From: Oxyruncus cristatus
Taxonomy: Eukaryota > Chordata > Aves > Passeriformes > Cotingidae
Reading direction: 5' to 3'
Length of the DNA stretch: 64,000 bases
Assembly (NCBI GenBank): GCA_013399855.1
Contig: VXAY01007012.1
Location: 2,438,033 to 2,502,032, forward strand
The position numbers and the translations under genes were made by a program. Below are positions 48,861 through 62,012 of the stretch, one piece after another; the first letter of the stretch is position 1; every line of letters starts with the position of its first letter. The notes below the pieces were generated by a model that saw only the letters and a program-made list of their open reading frames with translations, had not been told where the DNA came from and ran no database searches.

Positions 48861-50959
48861 GGAAGGTCTAAAAGAGGTGGGAATAACCTCAGCAACTCTC
48901 TCTGAGTTGTTAACTCTCCCTGAGCAGTTGTCCCTGCCCATAGAAAGTCACGGCGCACTCAGCAGGTAACGTGGAAGGAATTGAGGGCTCGTGGTTGGGG
49001 TGCTGGGCTGGAACCAATCAGTTCATCATCCCACACCCAACTCCTACCTGCAAAAGAGGTGGGAATATTACTCACCACCCCTCTGCCCCAGGAAAGCTGC
49101 TAAACACAGGCTTATAAGGTGCTCTACATATCCAAAATATCTTCACCTCGGACTGATTAGCAGCTCCCAGGATAAAAATGCCCTCATGAGTCCCGCCAGC
49201 TGCCTCTTCATCCTGGGCTGATGGGAAGGGGGACCACTTCTCCCTGTGTCAGCAACGGGAGTTCATCTGCAGCCGTGATACCACAGCCAAGCATCACATT
49301 CACCAGTGAAAAAGGAAGGACGTGCAAAAGAACGGGCCTGATTTCCAGGACGGTTCTGGCAGGCGTCTGCCTCCTCCAGGATTAAGCCTCTCAAATAAAT
49401 AATTAACACATCCCAAGCCCTCCTGCAGAGGATGGTTTTACAAGGCTGGTGCTGGCTCAGTCCCTTAGGGATTCGCTGAGCCCCCAAAAACCCCCAATTT
49501 CAGCAGAAGGGTTAGAGATTTGATTTCAACACCTCCTTGCCCGTCCTCATCTGATTCCCCAGCAGGACCGAGCTCCTTGGCACTGAAGGAGTGACTGAAG
49601 CACCAAGTATCAGGGGGCCAGTGCAAACAGTGATCATAATACCTCAGTTGTCCCTTAAACATCTGCTTTAGCCACTGGCCTCTGAAACAGCCCCTGACAA
49701 TCAGACACAGCCTAATCCATATTTGGGGAACAGCCTCGATAAGGGATTAGCCACCCCTCATTCCTCCTTGCTTTCACTCTGGAGGAATCTTCTTCCCCAA
49801 TCAAAGCACCTTTTTCCAGATCTCTCAGCAGGCTCCAAAGCAATTCCACAGACTCACACGGGATAAAGGCTGTCCCAATGGCCAAGCCTTTGATTTACAG
49901 CTAATACCTAACAGCCCTGTCTTCATCCGGTGGCAGGTACTTGGCTTCTCACTCCTGTTATCTCAGGCTTGGCCACGGCAAAGGATGGAGGGAACACATA
50001 CATTAAGGGCTGTCTGTGCTGCCAGCAGCGTCAGGGAGCCAACAGCAATAAGAAATCAACAGGAACACACATTTCAGTCTTTGCAAGGAGATATCCAAGG
50101 TCTTTTCCGTCATCTGACTGCAAGATCTCCTTTCCTTCCGACAGCAAGGACCGAGTGAGGGTGAGGGTGGGCATGTGTCCACTCAACAGGGTGTTTAAAA
50201 ATCCAGGCAGATGGAAGCCCTAGGAAAACCTCTCACCGGGAACGTCATGGTACCTGAAGAGAGACAAGCTAGGAGATGTAGGGTCTTGGTCACCTGGTGC
50301 AGGGGTGAACCATAAATCCTTATACAGTGGAGCTGGAAATGAGGGAAACCATCTCCCACAAACCACAGGTCTTTAAACTCCAACAGTAGCAGGATGGCAC
50401 CCAAAGCTTGTGCTTCTCCTGTTTGGCTGTGCATGTCCTCTTGATGGTTTCAGCAGGGTGAACTTCTGGTTAAGTGCTGGATTGCCCTGCCCATGGCATC
50501 AGTACTTTGCACTCCTGAAGCTGGATTGACTCTGACCTCTTGCAGTAGCTCTGCTTCTGGCCATGCTGCATCCCAGTGTCTCCTCTGACCCCCGTGAAAT
50601 CAGTGGATTTTTGGTTCACCTCCCTTCTCCCCACGATCTGTGCTGTGAGCTCCAGCAGAACCATCACATTTCAGCCCATCAGTTGTGAGCCCATATGGAC
50701 TTCAAGCTATGAAGCAGGATGGACACATCTCCTCTGACTTTCACCTCACGCCACGTCATTCCCATAATTTGATGGTTTTTACTGCCCTCCCTGTCCCATG
50801 CATTCCTGACAGTGGATTAGGAAAAGGCTGTGGACTTCTGTCATCTGCAGTTCAAAATTCTGTGCACAAAGAGATGGCCACTGACCAAAGACAGCACAGA
50901 TCACCAACCAACCCGCTCTTCAGCGGTTGGCCTGCAGTCTAATGACATCCAAAAATACC

Positions 50960-51640
50960 CAGCACCGTTTCCCCAGGGTGCTCTGTGATATAATGGAAGC
51001 TGGATAAAGAGCCAGCATTTGGAAATACGTTATAATTGCACTCTGCTTTTCACTTGTGCGCCCACAGCAGTGGTTACTGTGCAATTACATGTCACCATAT
51101 ACAAATGACAGTGCAGTTACAGTAACTTTCCCAATTATAGGGAAATTGCACCCACCATGCTAAGAGGTTTTCATTCGAACACAATTCAGGAATGCAAGAA
51201 CAGAGGGGAAAGTTACTCAAATTGACTAGAACTGGTGCAGTCCTTTGGTTTTTAGGTCTGTAGTTAAAGCATCAGTTCAAGGACTGGTGTCAAGTTTCCA
51301 GAGTGCTGCAGAATCTTAATGTAGTACAGACTTTTTATGCCTGTATTTATGTTCCTGCTATGCTGTGAGCGTAAGACTTCCCAACAGTCTATACCAGGCA
51401 CCTCCACGTCGTAAAATTTGCAATTTCCTGAAGAGCAAGCTGCCTTTTTACGGAGACCAACAGGTTTCTTTAGTGTTCAGACCTCTAGCTTAGCAGAGCT
51501 GGGTGATTATTAGTAATTGTGTGTAAAAGTAATTGTGCTGTAAATTTAACATCCTCTTAAGTCACAGCTTTCTGAATGATTGCAGTGACAAAAGCTGTGT
51601 ACAAGGTAAATCCATTAGTGAACCCCTACACATTTTCTAG
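50960..51640. other. AT-rich, repeat-free block, candidate conserved element
   Basis: No CR1 or simple repeat is visible. Words such as GCAATTACAT, CCAATTATAGGG, TTATTAGTAATTG and GTAATTGTG recur, and nested inverted repeats occur at 51073-51126. This is the longest clean AT-rich stretch in the upstream intron. Without an alignment it cannot be separated from neutral intron. Confidence 0.3.
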
Positions 51641-51869
51641 ACCCCAAGATTACGATCTTTAAGCAATTCTGGCAATAAGGTTGTTTTTCTCATTTCTTGC
51701 TTCGGGCCCCAAACTTTCAGCATCTGCTGATTCAGTCACAGCCACAGAGCTGCAACTGCAAATGCTTTTCAGCCTGTGGATTATTCTCCAACTCTGGTCC
51801 TCACTTTTCCCAGACATGTTGCCTGGTCAGCAGCAGCATTTCTGCTCTGGAAGCAGCACTGGGCTATTA

Positions 51870-51983
51870 TGGAGCTCTGAGCAACCTGGACCAGTGGAAG
51901 GTGTCCCTGCCCATGGAAGGGAGGTTGGAACTATACGATTTTTAAGGTCCTCTCCAACCCAAACCATGCTATGTTTCTATGAT
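51870..51983 (+). mobile_element. Short CR1 LINE 3' end
   Basis: GAGCAACCTGGACCAGTGG, AAGGTGTCCCTGCCCATGG, TTTTTAAGGTCCTCTCC and AACCCAAACCATGCTATG give the last ~110 bases of a CR1, sense on plus. Confidence 0.94.
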
Positions 51984-54766
51984 CAGAGGGAAACAGTTCA
52001 TGCCCCCATGATGGAAAGTCCAAGACTGACTATCCAGAGAAGCACATCGTGGATATCAAGTGTGAAATACCTCCCTCAGCGGAATCACCCACTCCCTTCT
52101 TTGTCACCTGCAGAGAAGACACTCCTACCACCACAAGTGAAGATGTAATTAAAGATCCAGCCTGAAAGACCAGCAGGTTAATGAGTCTCTGTTTCTGACT
52201 GATCCCTCAGGTCTGGTGTCTACCTCACCTCCAAGTTTCTCCAGTAGAAACACTCTCACTAAGTCAAGATAAACAGGGCACGGGGCAGAACTGACTTGGA
52301 TACCTGTCAGTATCTTTCAGTGGGATATTTGCACTCCCTGTGTTTGGATAATGTAATTTAAGTGATGTTTTAAGCGCCTTAATTAGACCCCAAGGGTCTG
52401 ATGTAGGCAGGGAAGAGGGACAGTACCTCCAGCAGCAATGCAAAGTCAGACTGAGACGGTACAAACACTCCCATTCATGGAGTTCTTCCCATCCCACGTC
52501 CCAAACACCATCACTGTGTCAGCCCCATCTCCCTTTTGTGCCTTGTATTTCTACCCCTTCAAATCATCTCCAGCATCACCATAATTCCGAATCTCAGCAT
52601 CAGCACCCCTTCAGGTGGGGTGAAATTCAGGTCCCAAAGGTCACTAAAACTCATCCTGTCACAGGTGGAAACTGTACCTACAAACCAGGAGGATGGACGT
52701 GGCCTGAAGAGCAGCAACTGTGACTGCAAAAGGCCTAAAAGGGAGCTGAGCTCTCCTGCAGTCCCACAAACATCCCCTTGCTGGCCCAGAGGATCATATG
52801 GATGAGGCACTGAAGGATCAACAGAAGAATATAATCTCTCAGTTATATTGTATAATATAAGCTCAGATCGGTGCTTTAAAAAAAATTCACTTAGAATTTT
52901 TGACACACACCCCCCCCCAAAAAAAAAAAGGAAAAAAGACAAAGAGAGAGATTATTGAGTGTAGAGACTCTGCCTTTGAAACTGCCATGGACTGTTGGGT
53001 AAATAAGCATTTAGGGATTTTTCAAAGGGGAAGTATTGATCAAATAAGCTGCTAGAGCTCTTCTGTGAGAACTTATTCCAGCAGCAAAGCTGTGCTACAC
53101 ACCTGAAGTGCAGTAGCACTGACTTTCCCCGGTGCTACTGTAGCTGAGATGGGGAGAAAGAGTCCCAGATAGGGGAAATCTTAGGTGAAAAGGTGTTTTT
53201 GTGCAAGCAGAGAGACACATCTGAGAGAAGGTGCTGCACTGAATTCTAAAGGCTGTCGCACTTCCCTGATCAGACAAAGGCTGTCTACATAACGAGCTCC
53301 TAGAAACTTCAACTGCAGTGGTGGGAGAGGGGTAAGGAGAGGCTGGAGCTCTGTCCTCTGTCAGCTGTGCCCTGTAATCCTGAACACCCTTGCCATAACA
53401 CGGGTTTCTCTCAGGCGTGCCCATCCCATCCAATAGAGACCCCCTAAAGAGAGACACTCCCTTCCCCAAGTTACAAACTCTCCTGTCCATCTTCAGATAC
53501 ACTGCAGGGTTCCTCAGGTCTCCACAACAAAATCGTCACTGCCTGTTGCCTGCAGCGCTGAAGGGTGCAGGATCCTTCTCCTGCTGACCTGTGCTCCCTT
53601 TCACAGTGTGCCTGACCCACTACCTCTCTTTATTGGCAGCAAAGTGGTTAAACCAGCATTTCTGGAGCATTCCTGGCACTCCTCATTCCTGTTTAGAGTG
53701 CCACACACCAGCACCTTGCTGGACTGAGTCCAGCTGCCTCCCCTGTGCCAGCACCACCAGCGATTCTCCACTGAATCACAATTGCTTATAATTATTATTT
53801 TCTTACGCAGACAAAATTATCATTTGGGCTGCAAAGTGCCACGTGCACCAACAGAGCCGTATAAATGAAAGAACATCACTGCTTTGCATGCAAGCAACTC
53901 CCTCACCCGGAGAGCCCGGAGCCTCTTAAAAGCATTAATTAAGCCTCACCGTTGTCCTGCAAAGGTAAGTTAAGTGCTGTAATGAATGGGGATGTATGTG
54001 CTCATGAGAGCTCGGCTTGCTCAACAAATAACGGAGATCCAGGGCTGTGCATCTGTATCAGGGAGAAGCAGGACGTGTCTGGTCCTACCATCGCACAGAA
54101 AATGAATTTAAAGAAGCCCCGTTATCAGTTTAAACAACAAACCAAAGCACTCGAGGTCTGAAGAGAAAAATCTGCCCGGTTGCTGCTGCTATCTGGGAAG
54201 ATCTCGGTACTTGAGGGATTCAGAGCACTTGTATCAGTGTAAATTCACTCAAGCCATTAAGCTCCAACCCCTCCCGCATCTGAAAGTGGGATGGTGCAAG
54301 TGGGAGGCTGCAGCCAGCCCTTGGAAGCAGGGACAGCATCACAATTACAGCCCTGTGTTTCTTGGCTCGGGATCCCAAGCAACAGCCCCAGCCCATCCAT
54401 GAGTGCTGGGTCATTCCCTCATTAGGAGGAGTAAATTTTTATTATTCCCTTCTGCAAACTCCCTCGCTCTGCCTCTCCCCCTCTCTCCCCGTGCCTAAAT
54501 ACGTGCCTGGCTAATATTGCTTGTTTACAGGATAAACCAGCTGAACAAATCCTATTATATTTTGGAACACTGACAATGACGGGGTAATGACATTGAAACA
54601 GGGAAAACCCTACTGATCTAATGTCACCCACATGTTCTGTCAGCTGTAGCAGCTCCAATACTGCATGGAGGAAACAGAGGTCCCTCTGTCTTTACCTTTT
54701 AGTTGCGTGTCTGTCTGGTTGTCTTGCTTTTCCTAGTTTCAAGTACTTCTTTAAATATTTTAAAAG

Positions 54767-54917
54767 TAGAATCATAGAATGGTTTGAGTCGGAAGGGACC
54801 TTGAAGCCTATCTCGTTCCGCCCTCCTGCCACGGGCAGGGACACTTTTCACTATCCCAGGTTGCTCCAAGCCCTGTCCAACCTGGCCTTGAACACTTCCA
54901 GGGATGGGGCAGCAACG
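54767..54917 (-). mobile_element. CR1 LINE 3' fragment
   Basis: TAGAATCATAGAATGGTTTG, GGAAGGGACCTTGAAGCC, CCTGCCACGGGCAGGGACAC, TTGCTCCAAGCCCTGTCC and CACTTCCAGGGATGGGGC mark an antisense CR1 end, truncated after about 150 bases. Confidence 0.95.
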
Positions 54918-55904
54918 TATTATGAGAATCTGCATCATAAAGCAGCAAACATTGGGGCTGCAATGATTACTGGCCCCTAAATCGAAGGAACTGGGGGCTG
55001 GTGGCACAAGGGAGATGTTAAGCCCTATGTACTGTGTAGTTTTCTGCAGGAAAAAGGTGCAACAAAGGTCAGCATTTCAGCAAGACATGTTCATCCCATT
55101 ACTGGCATCTATCAGTGCAACAAAGCAGAGCTGAAGAGAAGGATGATTTGGAGGTAGAAGTGTCCGGGACACCCAGGTCTCCAACTCCACCCTGAATTTG
55201 AACATATCTACCCAGCCAGGTCCGTGCTGGCTCTGCAAACACCACATTTCATCCCAAATAAATGTTGTTATATTACCCAAAGACTGGGACAGTGTTAATA
55301 AAATGCCTCTAAAACAAACTCAGGGCAAATACCACGTCCCAAAGTCACGCAGCTGCCAGGCTGGGAGTGTCTGGGGCAGAAATATGGTCAGATGTGATTC
55401 AGACGTCTTTCTGTGTGTGAAACAGCCTTTCCCATCTCCAGTCTTCAGGACCCTGCTTCCAACATCTGCATTATCCTGCCTGGTACAATGGGGACCCATC
55501 CATGGAATTTGGGTAGGTAGAGAAACATGGATAATTCAGGGAGCAAAAAGAGAAGTCTCCCATGTTTCCTGGAGTATAAATAAATAGCCATGCACATCAG
55601 ACCATTCCCAAAGGCTAAATGCCTTCCCTGATTCTCCAGGCTCTAAGACAGACCCTGCCCTGTGTTTCACCCCAACAGCTACACTTGCATCAGGCAAGGG
55701 AGAAAGGGTCTGCAGAGGATTTATCCCAGAAAGCAGCGCTGGATCCAGCACCCCTTTGGCCCCCTCCTCAACAGAAAGGGCATTGTCCAAACTCCCACAC
55801 GCGGCTGTCCCCGCTCCGGAGGTGCTTTAAATAGCATCGTGCTCCCCAAGGGAGCTGGAGTCACTTTGCTTCTGGCTCTTCCAGGACATATGGGGTTTGC
55901 TTTC

Positions 55905-55953
55905 TGCTTTTTTTTTGTTGTTTTGTTTTGGGTTTTTGTTTTTTTTTTTTTAC
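55905..55953. repeat. T-rich tract with G interruptions
   Basis: TTTTTTTTTGTTGTTTTG and a second run of thirteen Ts are separated by GGGTTTTTG. A simple low-complexity block. Confidence 0.85.
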
Positions 55954-57835
55954 AAAACACCCACCCTCTTGCACAAGCGTTCCCCTTGACCTGCAAGGCA
56001 ACCTCCTGGAGAGGCAACCCGAGGTCAGGGTTGCGGAGTCGCTGATCTCCTGGCATGGAAGGGAATGAGAGGAGAACATATGGAGCCCTCCAAAAATGCA
56101 AAGCTGAGCCACAGGCGACCGCAGGGCTCGACCACAGAAGAAAACAGCCTGGGTTGCTGGCAAGGGGAAGCAGCGAAGACCAGTTCCCAGAAACGAATCT
56201 AACTGTCCACGTGGCAAGAAGCACAGTGCTGGAGAAAGCTGGCACCAACTGGCAGGGGTGGGGAAGTTGGCAGCTTGCTCACCTGCAGGCTGAGGGACCA
56301 CCAGGGCCTGGGGGTGATGCTGAGCTGCTCAGGCAGAGCCACCGTGGCGGAGGGATGGGACTGATGGTGGGGGAGGGAGCTGAGCCTGGAATATCTCAGA
56401 CACAACAGCGACTCCGCAGCCCTGGGTCCTGCTCTGCCCTCAGCGAACATTCTGTGTGAGCAGGGTCACCCAGACATGAGGAGAACAGCTCTGTGAGAGG
56501 CTTTGGCACCCGGCCACTTAAAGGCACAGGCTTGCCTCCTGCTTTACGCTTGGGAACTAAATAAATAGTTTTGAGAAGGAGGTTTTTTCCAGTGCATGTG
56601 TATTTTTGCTGCCAACGAATGTGTATTTTTTCCCCCCTCCCCCAGGACAATGAGGATCTTGGAAGGAGAGGTTTCAAGATGGGGGTGGGGGATGATAAGA
56701 AGGTTATTAATTACTGCCAGCATTACTTCTGCATCCACTGATCTGGAAGTCTCTTTTCAAGGACAGGTGTTTAATACTGAGGAACCTACTTAATACCTCA
56801 AATGCAATCATCCTCTCCTGCAATTAGGCCCTGCTTTGCAGCCCTTAAGTGCAAGCTGCAGTTGATGTAGGGGGTTAAGAGTTTTTGTTTTTCTCTCCTC
56901 CAGAGCCTCCAAACCCACTTTTTTCCTGCCTGGAGAGCGGAGCACTTTACGGAGGCAGGGAAGTGTCCTTATCCCTGCTGGCTGAAGGCAGAGAGGAGGC
57001 ACATGGGAGGAAGAGTCAGCACCAGAGGAAAGCAGAACATACAGAGTCACAGGCCCGAGGAGCCCCTGCAAAGGAGCTCTCGCCCAGTTGGGATATACAT
57101 CCCCACCTGAATAAATGGTGGGCTTCTGAGGATGTCTGGAGGTCTGGGCTGTTGCCAGCAGCCATATCCAGCTGAACTAAGAGCTCGTGGAGGGGCTGGA
57201 GAAGCCCTGTGGTGCTCACTCAGCACTGCTCAGCCACTGGCACGTATGTCAATGGAAAAGCTGGGAGGGTCTTGTTCCTGCAGCTCCATTAAATCCCAAC
57301 CATTGGTGTCTCCAGCATGAACACCGGGCATGCTGCTCAATGGCTTAGTGCTAATTAGTTAATGAGCCTGCTGCTCACCTCAGAGGGGAGGAGGTGGGGA
57401 GAATTTCCTAATTCTGGATCAGAGGGGCCAGGACCTTGCTCGGAGCAGTGGAGCTGTGGAGTCAGCTGCTCTCCATTAGCCTGAGGAGCACGGCCCCAGA
57501 CATCCCTGGCCACTGCCACCCCGACAACAATCATGAGAAACACCAGCTGTGTCACTGGGGAGAGCTCCCTGAGCTGCTCCTGTGGCAGGATAACAGGACA
57601 TTTCTCCCTGCTGGAACGTCTTTCGTCCCGGAGCACGGCCAGTTTTGCAGGGGAGATGTTGGTCAGGCCTGTTGGAGGTGGAGAAATGAGGAGAGGGAAG
57701 GTGGATGGGGGAGATGTACAAATCACAGGGCTCTGCCTCTTGTCCCTCTTGCCTCCTCAGCTCAGCCTCCACCCTCTCCAGCCCCCAGTGTCCCTGTCAG
57801 CTCTTCTCAAAGTTTCTGAGCAAGTCCCTCAGACA

Positions 57836-57857
57836 ACACACACACACACACACACAC
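57836..57857. repeat. CA dinucleotide microsatellite
   Basis: About eleven CA units, uninterrupted, following GACAA and ending at CTCCC. Confidence 0.95.
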
Positions 57858-58013
57858 TCCCATCCAACACAAACTGATGTGACCAATTATACAAACACAG
57901 ATCTGGCAGCCACAGGCCTGTTTGCTCCGTCTGTGAGTCTCCAGTGGGCATTCCCAGAGAGGCATTACCGCATTTCCAAGGGTTCTGCCTTTCCAAACAC
58001 TGCACTCTGTCAT

Positions 58014-58049
58014 TTTTTTCTTTTTTTTTTTTTTGGGGGGGGTGGGGGA
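58014..58049. repeat. T run followed by G run
   Basis: About twenty Ts with one C, then eight Gs, one T and five Gs. The abrupt T-to-G switch is a low-complexity junction and a likely sequencing trouble spot. Confidence 0.85.
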
Positions 58050-60277
58050 TTTCCTGCTCTTATGTGCATTTTCAGAGGAAGAAGAAGAAGAAAAAACACT
58101 GTTAAAAGTTGGCCAAGAACTGACCTTGACTGACCATGAACCCTTTGGATCAGGAACACGAGCCTGCACAGTTTGGAGTAAAGACATGTATGTAAAACAT
58201 GTACCCAAAACTCTTGTCCCTCCAGCTGAGATGAACAAAAAGACCTCCTGTGCAAGCGGGAGCGGCATTGACACTTGGGATAACTTTGGATAGCCCAACT
58301 GGCAAGCAGGGACACTACAAGGTCTAACAAAACCGGTAGCTCATCCCTGTGATGGAGTCATCCCCATGGGGAAAGCGTCAGGATCACGTACGGACCGACC
58401 CTGCCAGGAGGAAGGGGCGGGGGCTGTGTGTGCAAGATGTCAAAGCACCAGGATCACATGGAGCTCCTTCCACACATTCCTCTTCCCAAGGGCTGAGCAA
58501 AAGCTAGCACTCCCTTTTACCCCACTCTTCCCCTTTTGTGGGAAAATGACGGGGGAAATGACAGATAGGGATGACAGTTCCTGCTTTATTGTACTTTTTA
58601 TTGTGAAGTGATTTTTCCCCTTGGAACGCTGCTTCTTTCCAGCAGCTCCAGCCCACGTCCTTCTTTCAGGATGACCCTGTTTTTCTGTCCCCCATGCTAG
58701 AGGGGAATGCAACAGCAAGGATGATATTCCCTTTTCCTGGGAGCATTTGGGCACAGCACCAAGATCCAGGAGCCACTGGGCTGTGTTTTACTCAACCCTC
58801 CTGTAAAACAAGGATAATGCTGCTCCCCATCTTGGTGTCTCAGAGGTTTTGTGTGTCCTCTTAACACCAGTGATGGCAAATCCAAGCCCTGGGAGGAAGA
58901 GGAGTATCATGAAATAGTCTGTTTATAGAAAAATCTTGGCCATACCACCAACTGTGGACTTGCCAGGAGTCAAACTGACCATCCCATCCCATACACACAG
59001 CTTTTCCACCACCTGAACTAGAAAAGGCCCTTCCTAACCTGGTGACATGGAGCAGAACAGAGCCCATGGATCAGCCCCAGTGTTCATCCTGGCTGAGGTG
59101 CTCATGCTCCCCAAGGCAAATGTGCACCCCACCGGCATCCAAACGCATCCAACAACCTTTCATGGAAGGATTAATTAGAAATATGCCCTCCACAACCTCC
59201 TCCTGCATTCAGCTGGATCCCATTGCAACAGCAGTGCTTGCTGGGTGGGCATCTAGGATGGGCAGGGGGATGCAGGGAAAGCAGGAGGGAGCAGGAGAGC
59301 AGAGCCCACTTGAGGAACAAATGTATGGAGGAGATGCAGGACCCTCAAAGGATCTCATCAGCGGCGTCTTCAAAGAGGTTTTGGGGAATTACACACTCAG
59401 GCACCAGAAGCACAGCAAGCCTTTATAGCCAAGTCACTTGTCAGACAGTGACTTGGGTCCCAAACATCTTCTTCTGTTAGCAAAGTGTTGGCAAAATATT
59501 GCCCAGCTCTTTACACAAGGCCTTTTGTTGGCCTGAAAACATTTCATTTCTCCCCCCCGTGACAGCGCTGCCATGAAAAACAGGAAGAGATTGAATGCAG
59601 TAATTTAAACAGTCAAACTCCATTTCCTGCCAAAAGGAAAAGAAAATACCGGCAGAAGGCAGGAGATAGTCGGGGACAGACACTTTGATTATCTTGGGCA
59701 GATATTTGTGCTGCGTATCCGGTGAAGGCTGCAGCGATGGAGGTGACACCTCTTCATCTCGGGGACTGGAGTCTGTTAGGCTGCAGAGCAGCAGGTGATG
59801 CTGCAAGACACGTCAGGCTGATGAGGAGACCAGGATCTCCCAGGACAGCAGCCCTGGGGTGCACCCAGCTCCCGAGCCGACAGCCGGGATCACGTGCCAA
59901 CAGCACACTGTGTTTGGGGCTTTGCTGCAAGCCAAAGGTCCAGCAAGGATTCCCTCTCCTCTCCATCTCCCCTGACGCCCTTCAGTTGCTTTGGGGTCAG
60001 TCTCCAATACCCTCCTCTTCTCCATCTGTGTTTGTATGTCCCACACAACCATTCTCCTGATTGCTCCCCAAGGTAGAGGGGAAGCCTCGGTTTGTGCCCA
60101 GTAATGGAATTCTCACCGGGCTTCAAAATGCACCTATTAATCCTATTTCATAGTAATGAAGATCAAAAAAATCCCCCAATGATATATTCCTGTACAGAAA
60201 AGGCACATTTATACTTCCATCCTCCTCTCATATTGTGTTTTGTTTTGTTTTTAAGAAATCCAGTATATTCCAACTGT

Positions 60278-60402
60278 ATCATGGAATCATGGAATCACAG
60301 AGTCACAGAATGGTTTGGGTTGGAAGACACCTTAAAGATCATCTCATTCCAATCCCACCACCACGGGCAGGGACACCTTCCACTCGGTTGCTCATGAAGC
60401 CT
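60278..60402 (-). mobile_element. Short CR1 LINE 3' end
   Basis: ATCATGGAATCATGGAATCA, CAGAGTCACAGAATGG, GTTTGGGTTGGAAGACACC and ACCACGGGCAGGGACACC show an antisense CR1 end whose short terminal repeat is present in three or four copies. The similarity stops after about 125 bases. Confidence 0.94.
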
Positions 60403-60828
60403 GTTAAAACCACAGCCTTCTCAACCCAACATGAAGTTTGTTTCCTGCTTTAAGAAGCCCATTTTCCCCTTGAGAACAGCCCTTCCCTCTTCCAACACCC
60501 TGTGTGTCCATACAGCCCTTGCTCCCGCTGCTCCACATGTTCGTGCACCAACCACACTGCAGTGGTCACTTTTCCACGACTGTGTAACAAGAGCCTCGTG
60601 TGTCAAAGGGTCTGAAGGTGCCCTCTGACTGTATAAGCAGGGATGGCTTTGGTATCCAGAGAGGAGAGTTGGATTTGACGGGAGGAAAAGCTTCCTCCCA
60701 GCACGGGTGGATCGCGCAGGGAGAGAGAGGAACCTCCATCGCCGGAGGTTAAGAACAGGTGAGACAAACATCTGTCAGGAATGTTTTAAGTAGGGCAGAA
60801 GGGCAAATCAGATGACCTCATAAGAATC

Positions 60829-60851
60829 TTTTTTTTTTTTTTTTTCTTTTT
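60829..60851. repeat. T homopolymer tract
   Basis: Nearly 20 Ts, then C and six more Ts. Simple sequence only. Confidence 0.85.
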
Positions 60852-61760
60852 TCCCAGCCTCGTTTTTCTCTGATTATGTGAATTTCTAAGCGTTCGGGGT
60901 CAAGTGTACTCTTTAAATATTAGCTATTATCCTGCATTTGCAGAGAGGTATTACCTGAAACCATTTATCACCCCAGTGAACATCACCGATTTGCAAATCA
61001 ACTGCCCAGACATAAAAATCTGTCGTTTTTTTCCCGATCTGGGCTGAAGATTACAAGGAGGACAGCTGTAACACCGGGATAGGAGAGGAATGAACATTGA
61101 GGATTCTCCATTCGTCTCTGCATATTCACATTTACCATTCTGGAAATGCTTCTATCGCACTACCGACATCTGCAACGGGCACAGGAACTTGGCAGGGGGG
61201 AATCACGGGCTCATTACACAGTTGTGTCTCCGTCTTTGCCCTCATATTCTGTTTGCAAACCAGACCAGGGCGAGTTTCCAGGACATCCAGCCTTGCAGGA
61301 CATCTGGGGACCCAAAGCCTCCTGCTGCATGTTGACCATGAGACACAGTTTGTCCAGCCCAGCTTACCAAGGTCCTACCCGACCTCAGATCTCCCAGATC
61401 CAGCTGCAACCGAGCTGCCTGACTAGAGAAGCTACAGACTCTCCTACCAGCAGGGCCAAGAGACTGTTCTCCCACATCCCTGCAATTATTTGTGTGCATA
61501 TTGCAGGTTAGGAGAGCTGTGCTTGGAATGGTCCCCAAGAGATTTCTCTTGCTCTGAAATGGCCCTGAGCAAGCATTACATCAAGGCAGGAGCAGATGAA
61601 TCGTAAAATGGGGATCCCCTCTGAGTCAGTTATTGCTCTATCAGAATTATTAGAAAAATTAGAAGAACGTTTGTTACTAAAAGCCAGACCTGACCATGCT
61701 CCAAGAGGTGAGGATAGTGCAGTGAATGCAGCTCCATAACCCTGCAGTTAATACCACAAG

Positions 61761-62012
61761 GAATCATGGAATAATAGAATGGTTTGAGTTGGAAGGGACC
61801 TTAAAGCTCATCTCATTCCACGCCCTGCCATGGGCAGGGACACCTCCCACTATCCCAGTTTGCTCCAAGCCCCGCCCAACCTTGAACGCTTCCAGGGATG
61901 AAGCAGCCACAGCTACTCTGGGCAACCTGTGCCAGGGCCTCACTACTCTCTGTATAAAGAATTTCTTCCTAAAATCTAATGCAAATCTCTCCTCTCTTAA
62001 TCTAAAATGCTC
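61761..62012 (-). mobile_element. CR1 LINE fragment, 5'-truncated
   Basis: GAATCATGGAATAATAGAAT, GGTTTGAGTTGGAAGGGACC, CATGGGCAGGGACACCTCCC, CTCTGGGCAACCTGTGCC and AAGAATTTCTTCCTAAAATC give an antisense CR1 3' end of about 250 bases. Confidence 0.96.

Noticed and set aside
55721..56301. Two overlapping minus-strand frames of 175 and 146 codons
   Set aside because: They cross a T-rich tract that gives poly-Lys in translation and have no homology I recognise.
58140..58400. A possible retroviral LTR-like stretch
   Set aside because: No TG...CA ends, polyadenylation signal pair or target duplication could be identified, so no mobile element is claimed.
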